A stretch of 64,000 nt of DNA from Levilinea sp. (GCA_029975215.1 JARKPO010000019.1:34283-98282), one strand, 5' to 3'; counted from the stretch's first letter, positions 9,380 to 19,430 are shown. Numbers and translations are program-made. Notes: a model not told the origin generated them from the letters alone.

Positions 9380-11340
9380 GCTCAACCCGCCGCCTTCAGG
9401 ACGCGTTTCAGGCCGTGCAGTACCTGGGCGGCCTGGCTGCGGCGCGCTACGCCCTCTATCAGCTAGGGGTGAGAAGCGGCCTCTACCGCCTGCTCACCCC
9501 CGCCGTCCAGCCCCACAGCGGAACCGGACTCATCAGCCGACCGCTGTCCGTGTTCGCGGGTTCCCCGCCCAACTTCCCTGCCCTGCTCGGACCGGCGGAA
9601 CAAAAGACCCTCCTGGAGCAGGCCGAAGATCTGCTGGCGGGCCGCTTTGCCATCTACGGCGGCGGCAATGTGCCGCTCACCCTCACTCCGCCCCCTCCCC
9701 TCCGCCATTGGTCGCAGGCCTACCCCCTGCCAGCCTCTCAGGACATCAAAGACCTGTGGGAACCTGCCCGCTTTGGCTGGGCCTTCACCCTGGTTCGCGC
9801 TTACCATCTCAGCGCGGACGAGCGCTTCCCCGCCGCATTCTGGCAGGCGTTTGAGACCTTCCAGGCCCACAATCCGCCCAACTTGGGCCCCCATTGGGCC
9901 AGCGCACAGGAGGTAGCCCTGCGTCTGATGGCCTGGGTCTACGCCGCCAATGCCCTGGCCGCCTCGCCCCATTCCACCCCCGCCCGCCTGCAAAGTCTGT
10001 CCGGCGCGATCTGGGATCACACCCGCCGCATCCCTCCCACCCTGCTCTACGCCCGCGCCCAACGCAACAATCATCTTCTTTCCGAAACCGCCGGTCTCTA
10101 CACCGCCGGTCTGTATTTACAGCAGGTCCCCTGGCGAGTCCGCGGGTGGGCCGAATTTCAAAAAGCCCTGTTAGATCAAATTGCCCCCGACGGCACCTAC
10201 GGTCAGCATTCGGTCAATTACCACCGCCTCATGCTCCAACTGGCCTTGTGGATGTACGCCTTGGGAACGACTAACGGCGAGTCCTTTTCCTTTGAGTGTA
10301 AAGAGCGCCTGGCCGCCGCCGTCCGCTGGCTGCTGGCACACGTAGACCCATCCTCCGGTCAAATCCCCAACCTGGGCCATCACGACGGCGCGCTCTTTCT
10401 GCCCCTGGCTTCCAGCCCCATCGGCGATTACCGCCCCACGCTCCAGGCTGCTGCCCTCGCCTTCCTGGGCGCGCCCGCCTTCCCCCCCGGCCCTTGGGAT
10501 GAACTGGCCCTGCGCCTGGGGCTGTCCCCCTCCGCCCCTCTTTTGTCTGCCGAAACCTTCACCTCCCCTGCGGTTCACCGCCTGGGCACACCGCAGGATT
10601 GGGCCCTGCTGCGCGCGGTACATTTTTCCGTCCGTCCTGCCCACGCCGACCAGTTGCATGTCGACCTGTGGCACCAGGGGCAAAACATCGCCCTGGACGC
10701 CGGCACCTACCGCTACAACACGCCTCCGCCCTGGCAAAACGCCCTGGCCTCCGCCGCGGTTCATAACACCCTCACCCTCAACGGCCTGGAACCCATGCGC
10801 CGCGCCGGGCGATTTCTGTGGTTGGAATGGGATCAGGCCCAAATCCTCCCCACAACTTCGCCCGACACGCTCACCGCAGAGCGCAGCGCATACCGTGCCC
10901 TGGGGCTGCGCCACCGACGCACCCTCCAGCGCACCCCGATCGGCTGGCACATCCGCGACGAGCTGATCCCCCTGCCTGCGGCGTCCATTAACCCCGTCCA
11001 GGCGGTAGTGCATTGGCTCCTCCCAGATTTACCCTACACCCTGGGTGAAAATGAGCTCACTCTTTCGCTGCCTCACGGATCCCTGAAGATCCACTTCTGG
11101 GCTGAGGATATGCGCTCGCCCCAGCCTCTTCAGTTGCGTCTCATCCGCGCGGGTGAGGTTCTCAACGGATCCTCCGGCTCCTTCCCCAACCACGGCTGGG
11201 TTTCCCCTACCTATGCGCATAAACTGCCCGCCCTCTCCCTGCTCCTGGAGCTTTCTATCCTGCCGCCCCTCATCATTCACACCGAATTCACCCTTCCGCC
11301 CGCCCCGCCCCAACCCGCAGCAGACTTTTTCCCCAGTTAA
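9376..11340 (+). CDS. Heparinase II/III-like / alginate-lyase superfamily protein
   Basis: A 654-residue protein from the ATG at 9376, which overlaps the preceding stop by 4 nt. An upstream in-frame start at 9292 lies deep inside the previous gene and was rejected. The N-terminal ~330 residues are an alpha/alpha-toroid-like region containing ARAQRNNHLLSE, a conserved Asn-His pair of this superfamily. The C-terminal half has the heparinase II/III beta domain, with DLWHQGQNIALDAGTYRYN and HNTLTLNG. Despite the name, members in such clusters are thought to trim or modify the glycan being made. No clear secretion signal is visible. Confidence 0.85.
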   Translation: MSSTRRLQDAFQAVQYLGGLAAARYALYQLGVRSGLYRLLTPAVQPHSGTGLISRPLSVFAGSPPNFPALLGPAEQKTLLEQAEDLLAGRFAIYGGGNVPLTLTPPPPLRHWSQAYPLPASQDIKDLWEPARFGWAFTLVRAYHLSADERFPAAFWQAFETFQAHNPPNLGPHWASAQEVALRLMAWVYAANALAASPHSTPARLQSLSGAIWDHTRRIPPTLLYARAQRNNHLLSETAGLYTAGLYLQQVPWRVRGWAEFQKALLDQIAPDGTYGQHSVNYHRLMLQLALWMYALGTTNGESFSFECKERLAAAVRWLLAHVDPSSGQIPNLGHHDGALFLPLASSPIGDYRPTLQAAALAFLGAPAFPPGPWDELALRLGLSPSAPLLSAETFTSPAVHRLGTPQDWALLRAVHFSVRPAHADQLHVDLWHQGQNIALDAGTYRYNTPPPWQNALASAAVHNTLTLNGLEPMRRAGRFLWLEWDQAQILPTTSPDTLTAERSAYRALGLRHRRTLQRTPIGWHIRDELIPLPAASINPVQAVVHWLLPDLPYTLGENELTLSLPHGSLKIHFWAEDMRSPQPLQLRLIRAGEVLNGSSGSFPNHGWVSPTYAHKLPALSLLLELSILPPLIIHTEFTLPPAPPQPAADFFPS

Positions 11341-11343
11341 CGG

Positions 11344-11349
11344 TAAAAT
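11344..11349 (+). promoter_or_regulatory. -10 box placed for a leaderless transcript (GT4 gene)
   Basis: TAAAAT ends 6 nt before the ATG at 11356, and no Shine-Dalgarno sequence lies between. If used as a -10 box, transcription would begin at the A of the start codon. It lies just after the stop of the heparinase-like gene, so it would be an internal promoter. The -35 is weak. Confidence 0.5.
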
Positions 11350-11355
11350 CAACTT

Positions 11356-12579
11356 ATGCATATCCTCATCGTTCACCAGGCCTTTGCCGCTTTGGATGAA
11401 GCCGGCGGAACGCGCCATGTGGAAATGGCCCGTTACCTCGTTGCTCGCGGCCATCAGGTCACCATCATCTCTTCGCCCGTCTCTTATCTGACCGGCAAAT
11501 CGCGTCAGCAAAAAACCACCTGGGTAGACCGCAGCACGCCGGAGCCTGGCATCACCATCCTGCGCACCTACACATACGCCGCCCTGCACAAAAGCTTCGT
11601 CCACCGCGTTTTCAGTTTCCTCAGCTTCATGCTGTCCTCGTTTCTGGCGGGTCTGGGCGTCCGTCATGTGGATCTGGTGTGGGGCACCTCCCCGCCCATT
11701 TTTCAGGGTGTTACCGCCTGGCTGCTGGCTCGTCTGAAAGGCGTCCCCTTCTTATTCGAAATTCGCGATCTCTGGCCGGCCTTTGCCATTGCCGTGGGTG
11801 TGCTCAAGAACCCCCTGCTCATCCGCCTGTCCCTCTGGCTGGAAAAATTCCTCTACCGCCGCGCCGACCGGGTCATGGTCAACTCGCCCGGGTATGTGCA
11901 GCACGTTACCCAACGGGGCGCGCGTTGGGTGGAATTAGTTCCCAACGGCGTTGATCCCGAGATGTTTCCCCCCATCTCAGGCCCCAACCCCTTCCGCCAG
12001 GCCCACCACCTCGACGGCCGCTTTGTGGTGCTATATGCCGGGGCACACGGCCTTTCCAACGACCTGGAAATTGTCCTGCAAAGTGCCGAGCTGCTGCGCG
12101 ACCAGCCCCACATCCTTTTTGCCCTGGTGGGAGACGGCAAAGAGAAAACCGCTCTGCAGGCCTATGCCCGCGATCACCAGCTTAGCAATGTGGCCTTCTT
12201 CCCACCGGTGCCTAAAACGGAAATGGCCTCCGTCCTGGCTGCCGCGGATGCCTGCCTGGCCATCCTCAAGCCCATCGAGCTGTACAAAACCACCTACCCC
12301 AATAAGGTCTTTGATTATCTCGCCGCGGGTAAACCCGTGGTGTTGGCCATTGACGGCGAAATCCGCAAAGTGGTGGATCAGGCCAGCGCGGGGATCTTTG
12401 CCCAGCCCGGCAATCCCCAGGCCCTGGCCCAGGCCGTGCGCACCCTGGCCTCTGACCCTCAGGCCGCCCAGCGTATGGGCGCGGCCGGGCGTGCTTACGT
12501 CTCCACCCACTTTAACCGTGCCGCCCTTTCAGATCAGCTCGCTCTGCTGTTAGAAGAAATGCGGAGGGTCCATGCCTGA
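11356..12579 (+). CDS. Glycosyltransferase family 4 (WbuB-like)
   Basis: A 407-residue GT-B enzyme. The N-terminal acceptor domain starts with the typical [17 protein letters not shown]. Its donor-binding C-terminal domain contains [24 protein letters not shown] and the nucleotide-sugar motif around [24 protein letters not shown]. It should transfer a sugar (often an N-acetylaminosugar in WbuB relatives) to a growing lipid-linked glycan at the cytoplasmic face of the membrane. It closes the rightward polysaccharide set, and its 3' end overlaps the start of the response-regulator gene by 8 nt, linking the cluster transcriptionally to the phosphate sensor. Confidence 0.88.
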   Translation: MHILIVHQAFAALDEAGGTRHVEMARYLVARGHQVTIISSPVSYLTGKSRQQKTTWVDRSTPEPGITILRTYTYAALHKSFVHRVFSFLSFMLSSFLAGLGVRHVDLVWGTSPPIFQGVTAWLLARLKGVPFLFEIRDLWPAFAIAVGVLKNPLLIRLSLWLEKFLYRRADRVMVNSPGYVQHVTQRGARWVELVPNGVDPEMFPPISGPNPFRQAHHLDGRFVVLYAGAHGLSNDLEIVLQSAELLRDQPHILFALVGDGKEKTALQAYARDHQLSNVAFFPPVPKTEMASVLAAADACLAILKPIELYKTTYPNKVFDYLAAGKPVVLAIDGEIRKVVDQASAGIFAQPGNPQALAQAVRTLASDPQAAQRMGAAGRAYVSTHFNRAALSDQLALLLEEMRRVHA

Positions 12580-13285
12580 AAAAATCCTGGTGGTGGAAGA
12601 CGAACAAACCCTGTTGGAAACCCTCGCCTATAACCTCCGCCGTCAGGGGTACGAAGTTGAACTCGCCAGCGATGGCCGCTCAGCCCTTGCCCAGGCGCGC
12701 AGCACCCAGCCCGATTTAATCCTGCTGGATATTATGCTTCCGGGACTGGATGGCTTTGAAGTCTGCCGCATCCTGCGGCAGGAAATGACCACCCCCGTGC
12801 TCATGCTCACCGCCCGCGATGACGAAATTGACCGGGTAGTGGGCCTGGAAGTCGGCGCCGACGACTATTTGACCAAGCCTTTCAGCATGCGCGAGCTTCT
12901 GGCCCGCGTCAAAGCTCTCTTGCGCCGTGTGCGCATTCTGCGCGAAGAATTCAGCAGCACCGCAGCCCCCGTCGCCCCCCCCGCTAAAGTGCTGGCCTTT
13001 TCCAATCTGGAAATTGACCAGACCCGCCGTGAAATCCGCCTCAACGGTCAGCCCCTGGCCGTCAAACCCAAAGAATTCGATCTGCTTCTCTACCTGGCCG
13101 AACACCGTGGTCAGGTGCTCACCCGCGACCGTGTCCTGGAAAGCGTTTGGGGCTGGGAGTTCACCGGCGACAGCCGCACCGTGGACGTTCACATCCGTTG
13201 GCTACGTGAGAAAATCGAAACGGACCCCGCCGCTCCCTCCCGCATCGTCACCGTGCGCGGGGCCGGTTACCGCTTCGAGGGCTAA
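12572..13285 (+). CDS. phoB: PhoB-type response regulator (OmpR family)
   Basis: A 237-residue protein. The receiver domain has acidic residues E9/D10, phosphoacceptor D53 in LLDIMLPG, T80 and K102 in the TKPF motif. The C-terminal winged helix ends with [14 protein letters not shown] and [11 protein letters not shown], typical of the OmpR/PhoB family. It is followed by its histidine kinase and then by the pst operon, so a PhoB role in phosphate starvation is the natural reading. OmpR-family regulators look alike, so the assignment rests on context. A Pho-box-like repeat before pstS (15133-15161) supports it. Confidence 0.85.
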   Translation: MPEKILVVEDEQTLLETLAYNLRRQGYEVELASDGRSALAQARSTQPDLILLDIMLPGLDGFEVCRILRQEMTTPVLMLTARDDEIDRVVGLEVGADDYLTKPFSMRELLARVKALLRRVRILREEFSSTAAPVAPPAKVLAFSNLEIDQTRREIRLNGQPLAVKPKEFDLLLYLAEHRGQVLTRDRVLESVWGWEFTGDSRTVDVHIRWLREKIETDPAAPSRIVTVRGAGYRFEG

Positions 13286-13289
13286 AACC

Positions 13290-15047
13290 ATGCGCAACTC
13301 TTTTCGCCTGCGTGTCATCGTTTATTCCGCCGTCCTTGTCACCCTGTGTCTGGGCGCGTTCAGCGCCTACATTTACAGTGACATACGCGCCTCTACCCTG
13401 AATTCCTTTCGGGACAATCTGTACCGTGAAGTCCGCCTGATAGCCCTACAGTCCGCCCCTGTGCTGGCCCAGGGGCTGCCCAACCCGCAGCTCAGTCAGC
13501 TCATGGCCGAAAACGCCCGTCTCACCGGTGCGCGCGTCACGCTCATCCTGCCCGACGGCTCGGTGGCGGCTGAAACCTGGAAAGACCCCGCCGATCTGGA
13601 TAATCACGCCAACCGCCCCGAGTTCATTCAAGCCCTGGCTGGTCAGGAAAATGACCAGATCCGCTACAGTGCCACCCTCAAGAAAGATCTGCTATACGTG
13701 GCTGCCCCGGTTCTGCATGAGAATCAGGTCATCGCTGTTGCCCGCCTGGCCGTTCTCATGGATGATGTCAACCAGACCCTGGCCAGCGTGTTAGGCCGCA
13801 TCCTCACCGCAGCCGCTCTCACCGGCCTGGCTGTCATCTTACTGGCCTCCCTCATGGCCAACACCGCCCTGCGGCCCCTGCTGCAGCTCACCCATGCCGT
13901 GCAGGCCATCAGTCAGGGCCGCCAAAAGAACATCCAACCCTCCGCCCGCCAGGACGAAGTTGGACAGCTCAGCCGCGCCTTCAACCATCTCACCACCCAG
14001 CTCAACAATCAGTTAGAAGCCCTCACCACCGAGCGTTCCAAGCTGGAAGTCGTCCTCAACCAGATGACGGATGGGGTCGCCATTGTCAATGAGAGCGGTC
14101 AGGTGCTGCTCTCCAACCCCGCTGCCGCGCGCATGTTTGAAGCTGACCTGGACGCACAGCCCTCCAATCCCACCTTGATCGAAATCGTGCGCAGCCACCA
14201 CCTGGTGGACCTCTGGCAGCGGTCGCATGCTGCCCAGGAGCCTAAAACCCTCATTCAAGAAATTATCCCCGATCGCCTCTTCGTCCAGGCCACCGCTACT
14301 CCCCTCGGCACGGCCATGCCTGGCTGCACGCTGATGGTCTTCACCGACATCACCCGCCTGCGCCGCCTGGAAACCGTTCGCCGCGATTTTGTCAGCAACG
14401 TCTCCCATGAGCTTCGCACTCCCCTGGCCTCGCTGAAAGCTCTCACCGAGACCCTGGAACAAGGCGCTCTCGAAGATCCCCCGGCTGCCCGCCGCTTCTT
14501 GGGGCGCATGGATCAAGAGATTGACAATCTCATTCAGTTAGTGCAAGAGTTCTTGGAATTATCCCGCATCGAATCTGGGCGCGTCCCGCTGGAACGAGCC
14601 GCCATTTCCCCGCAGCACATCACCGCCACCGCCGTGGAGCGCATGAGTTTGCAGGCCGAGCGGGCAGGATTGACCCTCGAACACCTCACCCCTGCCGATC
14701 TGCCCGCCGTCCTGGCCGATTCTACCCGCCTGCAGCAGGTGTTGGTGAACCTCATCCACAACGCCGTTAAATTCACCCAACCTGGCGGAAAAGTGCAGGT
14801 GGGGGCTTACGCCGAAGCCCAGCAGGTGGTCTTCTACGTGCGCGATACCGGCGTGGGCATCGCCCCCGACAGCCTGAACCGTATCTTTGAACGCTTCTAT
14901 AAAGCCGACCGTGCCCGCTCCGGCGGCGGCACCGGCCTGGGCCTGTCCATCGCCCGCCACCTGGTGGAGCTGCACGGCGGCCGCATCTGGGCCGACAGCG
15001 TGCAGGGCCAGGGCAGCACCTTCTACTTCTCCTTACCCACCGCCTGA
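13290..15047 (+). CDS. phoR: PhoR-type sensor histidine kinase
   Basis: A 585-residue protein from the ATG at 13290, 4 nt after the regulator's stop. The longer in-frame reading would overlap the regulator gene and was rejected. Order: TM1 (~8-30), an extracytoplasmic sensor of ~130 residues, TM2 (~170-190), a HAMP linker, a PAS-like domain (~245-340), then the kinase with H-box FVSNVSHELRTPLASL, N-box NLIHNAVKF, G1 DTGVGI, F-box FERFYK and G2 GGGTGLGLSIA. All catalytic boxes are intact. A PAS domain before the kinase core and linkage to pst match PhoR. A terminator follows at 15074-15104. Confidence 0.85.
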   Translation: MRNSFRLRVIVYSAVLVTLCLGAFSAYIYSDIRASTLNSFRDNLYREVRLIALQSAPVLAQGLPNPQLSQLMAENARLTGARVTLILPDGSVAAETWKDPADLDNHANRPEFIQALAGQENDQIRYSATLKKDLLYVAAPVLHENQVIAVARLAVLMDDVNQTLASVLGRILTAAALTGLAVILLASLMANTALRPLLQLTHAVQAISQGRQKNIQPSARQDEVGQLSRAFNHLTTQLNNQLEALTTERSKLEVVLNQMTDGVAIVNESGQVLLSNPAAARMFEADLDAQPSNPTLIEIVRSHHLVDLWQRSHAAQEPKTLIQEIIPDRLFVQATATPLGTAMPGCTLMVFTDITRLRRLETVRRDFVSNVSHELRTPLASLKALTETLEQGALEDPPAARRFLGRMDQEIDNLIQLVQEFLELSRIESGRVPLERAAISPQHITATAVERMSLQAERAGLTLEHLTPADLPAVLADSTRLQQVLVNLIHNAVKFTQPGGKVQVGAYAEAQQVVFYVRDTGVGIAPDSLNRIFERFYKADRARSGGGTGLGLSIARHLVELHGGRIWADSVQGQGSTFYFSLPTA

Positions 15048-15073
15048 TCCATTCGCCCATTCTCACCATCAAC

Positions 15074-15104
15074 ACACAGAAGCCCTGCGCTTCTGTGTTT
15101 TTTT
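15074..15104 (+). terminator. Intrinsic terminator after phoR-like gene
   Basis: ACACAGAAGC (15074-15083) pairs perfectly with GCTTCTGTGT (15089-15098) around a 5-nt loop, and a run of seven T follows (15098-15104). This is a textbook rho-independent terminator separating the two-component operon from pstS. Confidence 0.9.
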
Positions 15105-15132
15105 GCCTGTTTTCAAACCCATCCTTTACCAG

Positions 15133-15178
15133 TTGTTAACAAAACCCTCTCAATCTGTTAAACGCGCCCCGTTATATT
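15133..15178 (+). promoter_or_regulatory. Candidate Pho box and promoter of pstS
   Basis: TTGTTAA (15133-15139) is repeated as CTGTTAA (15155-15161) exactly 22 nt downstream, two 11-bp turns, and TATATT (15173-15178) is a plausible -10. PhoB-family regulators bind 11-bp-spaced direct repeats overlapping the -35 region, and Gram-positive PhoP sites use TTAACA-type repeats. The position, 44 nt before the pstS start, fits phosphate-starvation induction by the adjacent two-component system. Confidence 0.6.
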
Positions 15179-15221
15179 GATCAAGACAGAAAAATCATCA
15201 TATGCTTAGGAGAACATAGAA

Positions 15222-16325
15222 ATGAAACGCCCTTACCCGTTTGTCAGCTTTGCCCTGATCATTGCCGCCCTGCTGCTGGCCGCATGTCAGCCTGCGGCCG
15301 CCCCCGCCCCCACGCAGGCTCCTGCCGCGGTGGAACAACCCACTTCAGCCCCTGCAAAGCCCACCTCGGTCCCTGCCGAGCCTACCACCGCTCCGGTTGA
15401 ACCCACAGCTGAACCTACTCCCGCTGAAACCAGCATTCTGCCCGAAGTGGACCCCGCCGCTTTATCGGGAACCATTTACGCGGCCGGTTCTTCCACCGTG
15501 TACCCCCTGTCGGAAGCCGTTGCTGAGCAATTCAAGGCGGATGGTTTCGCAGGCGAGATCAAAATCGACTCTATCGGTTCCGGCGCAGGCTTTGAACGCT
15601 TCTGCAAGAGCGGTGAATCCGACATCGCCAATGCCAGCCGCCGCATCAAAGACGCTGAGGTCGAAAACTGCAAAGCCATCAGCCGCACCCCCATCGAATT
15701 TCGTGTGGGCACAGACGCCATTGCGGTGGTCGTCAGCAAGGAGAACACCTTCCTCACCGATGTCACCCTCGAGCAGCTGGCCGCCATCTTCTCCGACAAG
15801 GCTGAAAAATGGTCCGATGTCGATCCTTCCTGGCCGAATGAACCCATCCTACGCTTCACCCCTGGCACCGACTCGGGTACCTTTGATTTCTTCGTCGAAG
15901 AAGTGATCCAGAAGCCTGCCAAGATCGAAAAGCTCGACGAAGCCAAGAAGATCGTGCTCAACGCCAAGAACCTGCAAACTTCAGAAGACGATAACGTTCT
16001 GGTCAAAGGCATTGAAGGCAGTCCCTACGCCATCGGCTACTTCGGGTTCGCTTATTACCAGGCCGAAGCAGCCAATTTGAAAGCCCTCTCCATCAACGGC
16101 GTCACCCCCAACTTCGAAAGCGCTGAATCGGGTGAATACAAACTGTCTCGCCCCCTCTTCATCTACTCGGATGCGAGCGTCCTCAAGGCCAAACCCCAGG
16201 TGGCTGGCTTCATCAACTACTACCTCACCTTCGTGAATGACGTGATCGGCGATGTGGGTTACTTCCCCGCCTCCGAAGAAGCACTGACCGCTGCCCAGCA
16301 AGCCCTGGCAGACGCCCTGAAATAA
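15222..16325 (+). CDS. pstS: Phosphate ABC transporter substrate-binding lipoprotein PstS
   Basis: A 367-residue lipoprotein. The signal peptide ends in LLAAC with lipidated Cys22, followed by a ~55-residue Pro/Ala/Thr linker that displays the binding domain away from the membrane. The PBP domain starts at IYAAGSSTVYPLSEA, contains the phosphate-loop motif GSGAGFERFC, and later FTPGTDSGTFDFF. A TAGGAG ribosome-binding site precedes the ATG. It is first in pstSCAB-phoU behind a Pho-box candidate. It captures extracellular phosphate for the PstCAB permease. Confidence 0.95.
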   Translation: MKRPYPFVSFALIIAALLLAACQPAAAPAPTQAPAAVEQPTSAPAKPTSVPAEPTTAPVEPTAEPTPAETSILPEVDPAALSGTIYAAGSSTVYPLSEAVAEQFKADGFAGEIKIDSIGSGAGFERFCKSGESDIANASRRIKDAEVENCKAISRTPIEFRVGTDAIAVVVSKENTFLTDVTLEQLAAIFSDKAEKWSDVDPSWPNEPILRFTPGTDSGTFDFFVEEVIQKPAKIEKLDEAKKIVLNAKNLQTSEDDNVLVKGIEGSPYAIGYFGFAYYQAEAANLKALSINGVTPNFESAESGEYKLSRPLFIYSDASVLKAKPQVAGFINYYLTFVNDVIGDVGYFPASEEALTAAQQALADALK

Positions 16326-16342
16326 CATTTCCTCATGGGGTC

Positions 16343-16372
16343 GAGGCTGGCCGCCGAGGGGCGGCCAGCCTC
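16343..16372 (+). promoter_or_regulatory. Strong intercistronic hairpin between pstS and pstC
   Basis: A perfect 13-bp GC-rich stem, 16343-16355 with 16360-16372, around a GAGG loop, possibly extended by flanking GGGG/CCCC. There is no T-run, so it is unlikely to be a full terminator. Such a hairpin at the 3' end of a binding-protein gene can protect the upstream mRNA segment and raise PstS over PstCAB. The fold is visible; the function is inferred. Confidence 0.7.
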
Positions 16373-16424
16373 TCGCCCCGTCTGCCGCCTGTCTGTAAAA
16401 CCTCTGATCAAAAAAGGCCTACGC

Positions 16425-17381
16425 ATGGAACACCCCCCCACCGCCCTGCGGATTTCAACGGCACAAGTGGAATCCATTCACTCCCGGCTCAAAAAGCGTC
16501 CGCGCCACTCAGAAAATGTGATCCAGGCCGCGCTTTTTATCTCCGGGGCAATTTCCATCTTGACCACCCTCGGTATTCTTTATGAGCTCAGCAAAGAAGC
16601 CCTGCTGTTCTTCGCCAGTCCTGAGGTCAACCTGTTTGATTTTCTGACCGGAACCAAATGGCAGCCTTCTATCGGCCAGTTTGGCGTGCTCCCCCTGGTG
16701 AACGCCACCCTCATGACCAGCTTCATCGCCATGCTCATCGCCCTGCCGCTGGGTCTGGCCGCCGCCATTTACCTTTCCGAGTATGCCTCGCCGCGAAGCC
16801 GCAAAATCCTCAAACCCATTCTGGAAATTTTGGCTGGGGTGCCCACGGTCGTCTACGGCTACTTTGCCCTCACCTTCATGACCCCTCTCCTACGCGCACT
16901 GTTGGGCGCAGACAATGTGCAAATCTACAACACCCTCTCTGCGGGCTTGGTGATGGGTATCATGATCTTGCCCCTGGTGTGTTCGATGAGTGAAGATGCA
17001 CTCAGCTCCGTGCCCCAATCCCTGCGCGAAGCCTCCTTTGGCCTGGGTGCCACCCGCCTGGAAACTACCCTGAAAGTGGTCGTACCCGCAGCACTCTCCG
17101 GCATCATCGCCGCCTTCATTTTGGGCGTCTCACGCGCTGTGGGCGAAACTATGATTGTGGCCGTGGCCGCCGGTTCCGGACCAAATTTCACCTTCAACCC
17201 CCTGCTAGGGGCCGAGACCATGACAGGCTATATCGCCCGCATCAGCGGCGGCGACCTGGCCTACGATACCCCCGATTATAACTCCATCTTCGCCATTGGC
17301 CTGCTCCTCTTCCTCATCACCCTCGGCCTCAACATCCTCAGTCGCCGCCTGGTGGCCCGTTACCGCGAGGTCTACGAATGA
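16425..17381 (+). CDS. pstC: Phosphate ABC transporter permease PstC
   Basis: A 318-residue inner-membrane permease with about six helices. I chose the ATG at 16425 because an upstream in-frame ATG at 16335 would extend the protein through the GC-rich hairpin and adds a non-conserved stretch. The EAA-type cytoplasmic loop is visible as LREASFGLGATRLETTLKVVVPAALSG in pieces (about 215-240). It forms the channel with PstA. Its stop overlaps the pstA start by 4 nt. Confidence 0.93.
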   Translation: MEHPPTALRISTAQVESIHSRLKKRPRHSENVIQAALFISGAISILTTLGILYELSKEALLFFASPEVNLFDFLTGTKWQPSIGQFGVLPLVNATLMTSFIAMLIALPLGLAAAIYLSEYASPRSRKILKPILEILAGVPTVVYGYFALTFMTPLLRALLGADNVQIYNTLSAGLVMGIMILPLVCSMSEDALSSVPQSLREASFGLGATRLETTLKVVVPAALSGIIAAFILGVSRAVGETMIVAVAAGSGPNFTFNPLLGAETMTGYIARISGGDLAYDTPDYNSIFAIGLLLFLITLGLNILSRRLVARYREVYE

Positions 17382-18616
17382 TCCCTGACCCGTTTACTAT
17401 CCAGGATCCTCAACTGGTTCAACACCTTCAGCAGCGCCACCGCGCCTCTCGGCTGTGGAAAACTGCCTTCTTTTTCTCCATCTGCATCGGCCTGATCGCG
17501 CTGTCTACCCTGTTGTGGACAGTGGTCAACCAATCCTTTGGCTATATCGCTGAAATCAACAAGGTGGAGCCGTCCGCTCTGGCCGCTCACCCCTTGGAGC
17601 AGCTTTCCAACACCGAGCTGGCCGACATCCTGCGCCAACGCCTCACCCGCCTGCGCTTGCGAGCCCTGGAACGCGAAAAACCGTTGGATCAGCGCCCCCA
17701 TGCCGATTTGCTCAATTTAACCTATGAACAGGTCGTCCAACCCAAAATTGTGGCTACCTGGACGCTGTATGAATCTCTATTTCGCAAAGAAGCCATACAA
17801 ACCGAAGTGAACGAGCGTTTTCCCGGCGCTTCCCTCACCTTCCGCGCCTGGCTCAACCTGTCCTTCCTGCAGAATAGTATGTCCTCTCAAGCCCGCCTGG
17901 CCGGGGTACGCACCGCCCTACTGGGTTCGATCCATATCATCCTCATCACCATCCTGTTTGCCTTTCCCATCGGTGTCGGCGCGGCCATTTACCTGGAAGA
18001 ATACGCCGACCGACGGTACTGGTTTAACCGCATCATTCAGACCAACATCGAGAATTTGGCCGGGGTTCCCTCCATCGTCTACGGTATCCTGGGGTTGGCC
18101 ATCTTCGTCCGTGCCCTCTCCGGCCTTACCAGCGGAGCCTGGTTCGGCACCCCCGCCGATAACGGCCGTACCATTCTATCGGCTGGCTTGACGATGGGCC
18201 TGTTGATTTTGCCCATCCTGATCATCAACGCCCAGGAGGCCGTGCGCGCAGTGCCCAACTCGCTGCGTCAGGCAGCTTACGGTTTGGGGGCCACCCAATG
18301 GCAGACCATCTGGCACCACGTACTCCCCAACGCACTGCCCGGCATCCTCACCGGCGCCATCCTGGCTGTCTCGCGCGCCATCGGCGAAACCGCCCCGCTC
18401 ATCCTGGTGGGCGCATCCACCATGCTCACCAGCGATCCCAACGGTCCTTTCTCCTACTTTACAGCTCTGCCAATTCAAATCTATAATTGGACCACGCGTC
18501 CGCAAAGTGAGTTCCGCAATATCGCCGCTGCGGCCATTCTGGTCCTGCTCGTCACCCTACTTTCACTCAACGCCGTCGCAATTTTGTTCCGAAACCACTT
18601 CAGCAAGAGAGTATAA
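17378..18616 (+). CDS. pstA: Phosphate ABC transporter permease PstA with long N-terminal insertion
   Basis: A 412-residue permease, about 110-120 residues longer than typical PstA. TM1 lies at ~28-50. A polar, helical segment of roughly 115 residues (~51-165) then intervenes before the core helices. The EAA loop ([17 protein letters not shown] in part) and the [10 protein letters not shown] segment near the end are conserved. The extra domain should be extracytoplasmic between TM1 and TM2, where it could contact PstS. It overlaps pstC by 4 nt, and its last base is shared with the pstB start. Confidence 0.93.
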   Translation: MIPDPFTIQDPQLVQHLQQRHRASRLWKTAFFFSICIGLIALSTLLWTVVNQSFGYIAEINKVEPSALAAHPLEQLSNTELADILRQRLTRLRLRALEREKPLDQRPHADLLNLTYEQVVQPKIVATWTLYESLFRKEAIQTEVNERFPGASLTFRAWLNLSFLQNSMSSQARLAGVRTALLGSIHIILITILFAFPIGVGAAIYLEEYADRRYWFNRIIQTNIENLAGVPSIVYGILGLAIFVRALSGLTSGAWFGTPADNGRTILSAGLTMGLLILPILIINAQEAVRAVPNSLRQAAYGLGATQWQTIWHHVLPNALPGILTGAILAVSRAIGETAPLILVGASTMLTSDPNGPFSYFTALPIQIYNWTTRPQSEFRNIAAAAILVLLVTLLSLNAVAILFRNHFSKRV

Positions 18617-19407
18617 TGGTCACCATGTCCATGTCTCCCAACCAGGATTACGCCATCGAGGCCCGCGATCTCAGTTTTTATTACGGCAACTTTCGGGCGG
18701 TTAAAAACGTCCATCTCAAAGTCGCCCCGCGCCAAATTACCGCCATTATTGGCCCCTCCGGCTGCGGTAAGAGCACCGTGCTGCGAGCCTTTAACCGCAT
18801 GAATGACTTCGTACCCTCTGCCCATATCGACGGCAGTATTTTGTTTCACGGCAAGAACATTTATGATCCAGATGTAGACCCCGTCCAAATTCGCCGCCTC
18901 ATCGGCATGGTTTTTCAAAAACCGAACCCCTTCCCCAAATCCATCTACGACAACATCGTTTGGGGCGCCAAAATCAACGGTTTTCGCGGCAATCAGGACG
19001 ACCTGGTGGAAGAAACTTTGCGCAAAGCCGCACTGTGGGATGAGGTCAAGGACAATCTCAAAAAGAGCGCGCTGGCCCTCTCCGGCGGTCAGCAGCAGCG
19101 CCTGTGCATCGCACGCGCCCTGGCGGTTCAGCCCGAAATCATCCTCATGGACGAACCCTGCTCTGCTCTGGACCCCATCGCCACCCTGAAAATCGAAGAC
19201 CTCATGCGCGAGCTTTCCAAGACCATTACCATCATCATCGTTACCCACAACATGCAGCAGGCCGCTCGCGCCTCAGACCAGACCGCATTCTTCACAATGG
19301 ATGAAGACCGCGCAGGTCTTATGGTAGAATTTGGAGCAACCCAGCAAATCTTCACCAACCCCAAAGAAAAACGCACCGAAGATTACATCACCGGGCGCTT
19401 TGGATAA
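18616..19407 (+). CDS. pstB: Phosphate ABC transporter ATP-binding protein PstB
   Basis: A 263-residue ATPase with Walker [10 protein letters not shown], signature LSGGQQQR, Walker [14 protein letters not shown] and H-loop VTHNMQQAA, all intact. Its length is normal for PstB. The ATG at 18616 overlaps the pstA stop (TAATG arrangement); an ATG three codons in is also possible. It powers phosphate import through PstCA. Confidence 0.96.
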   Translation: MVTMSMSPNQDYAIEARDLSFYYGNFRAVKNVHLKVAPRQITAIIGPSGCGKSTVLRAFNRMNDFVPSAHIDGSILFHGKNIYDPDVDPVQIRRLIGMVFQKPNPFPKSIYDNIVWGAKINGFRGNQDDLVEETLRKAALWDEVKDNLKKSALALSGGQQQRLCIARALAVQPEIILMDEPCSALDPIATLKIEDLMRELSKTITIIIVTHNMQQAARASDQTAFFTMDEDRAGLMVEFGATQQIFTNPKEKRTEDYITGRFG

Positions 19408-19430
19408 CCCTGCCCCATCAGCAGGCTGGC

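Noticed and set aside
12927..13289. N-terminal extension of the histidine kinase
   Set aside because: It overlaps the response-regulator gene in another frame and lacks any domain; the ATG at 13290 starts directly before TM1.
16335..16424. N-terminal extension of PstC from an upstream ATG
   Set aside because: The extension passes through a perfect GC hairpin and is not conserved-looking. The ATG at 16425 gives a normal-length PstC.
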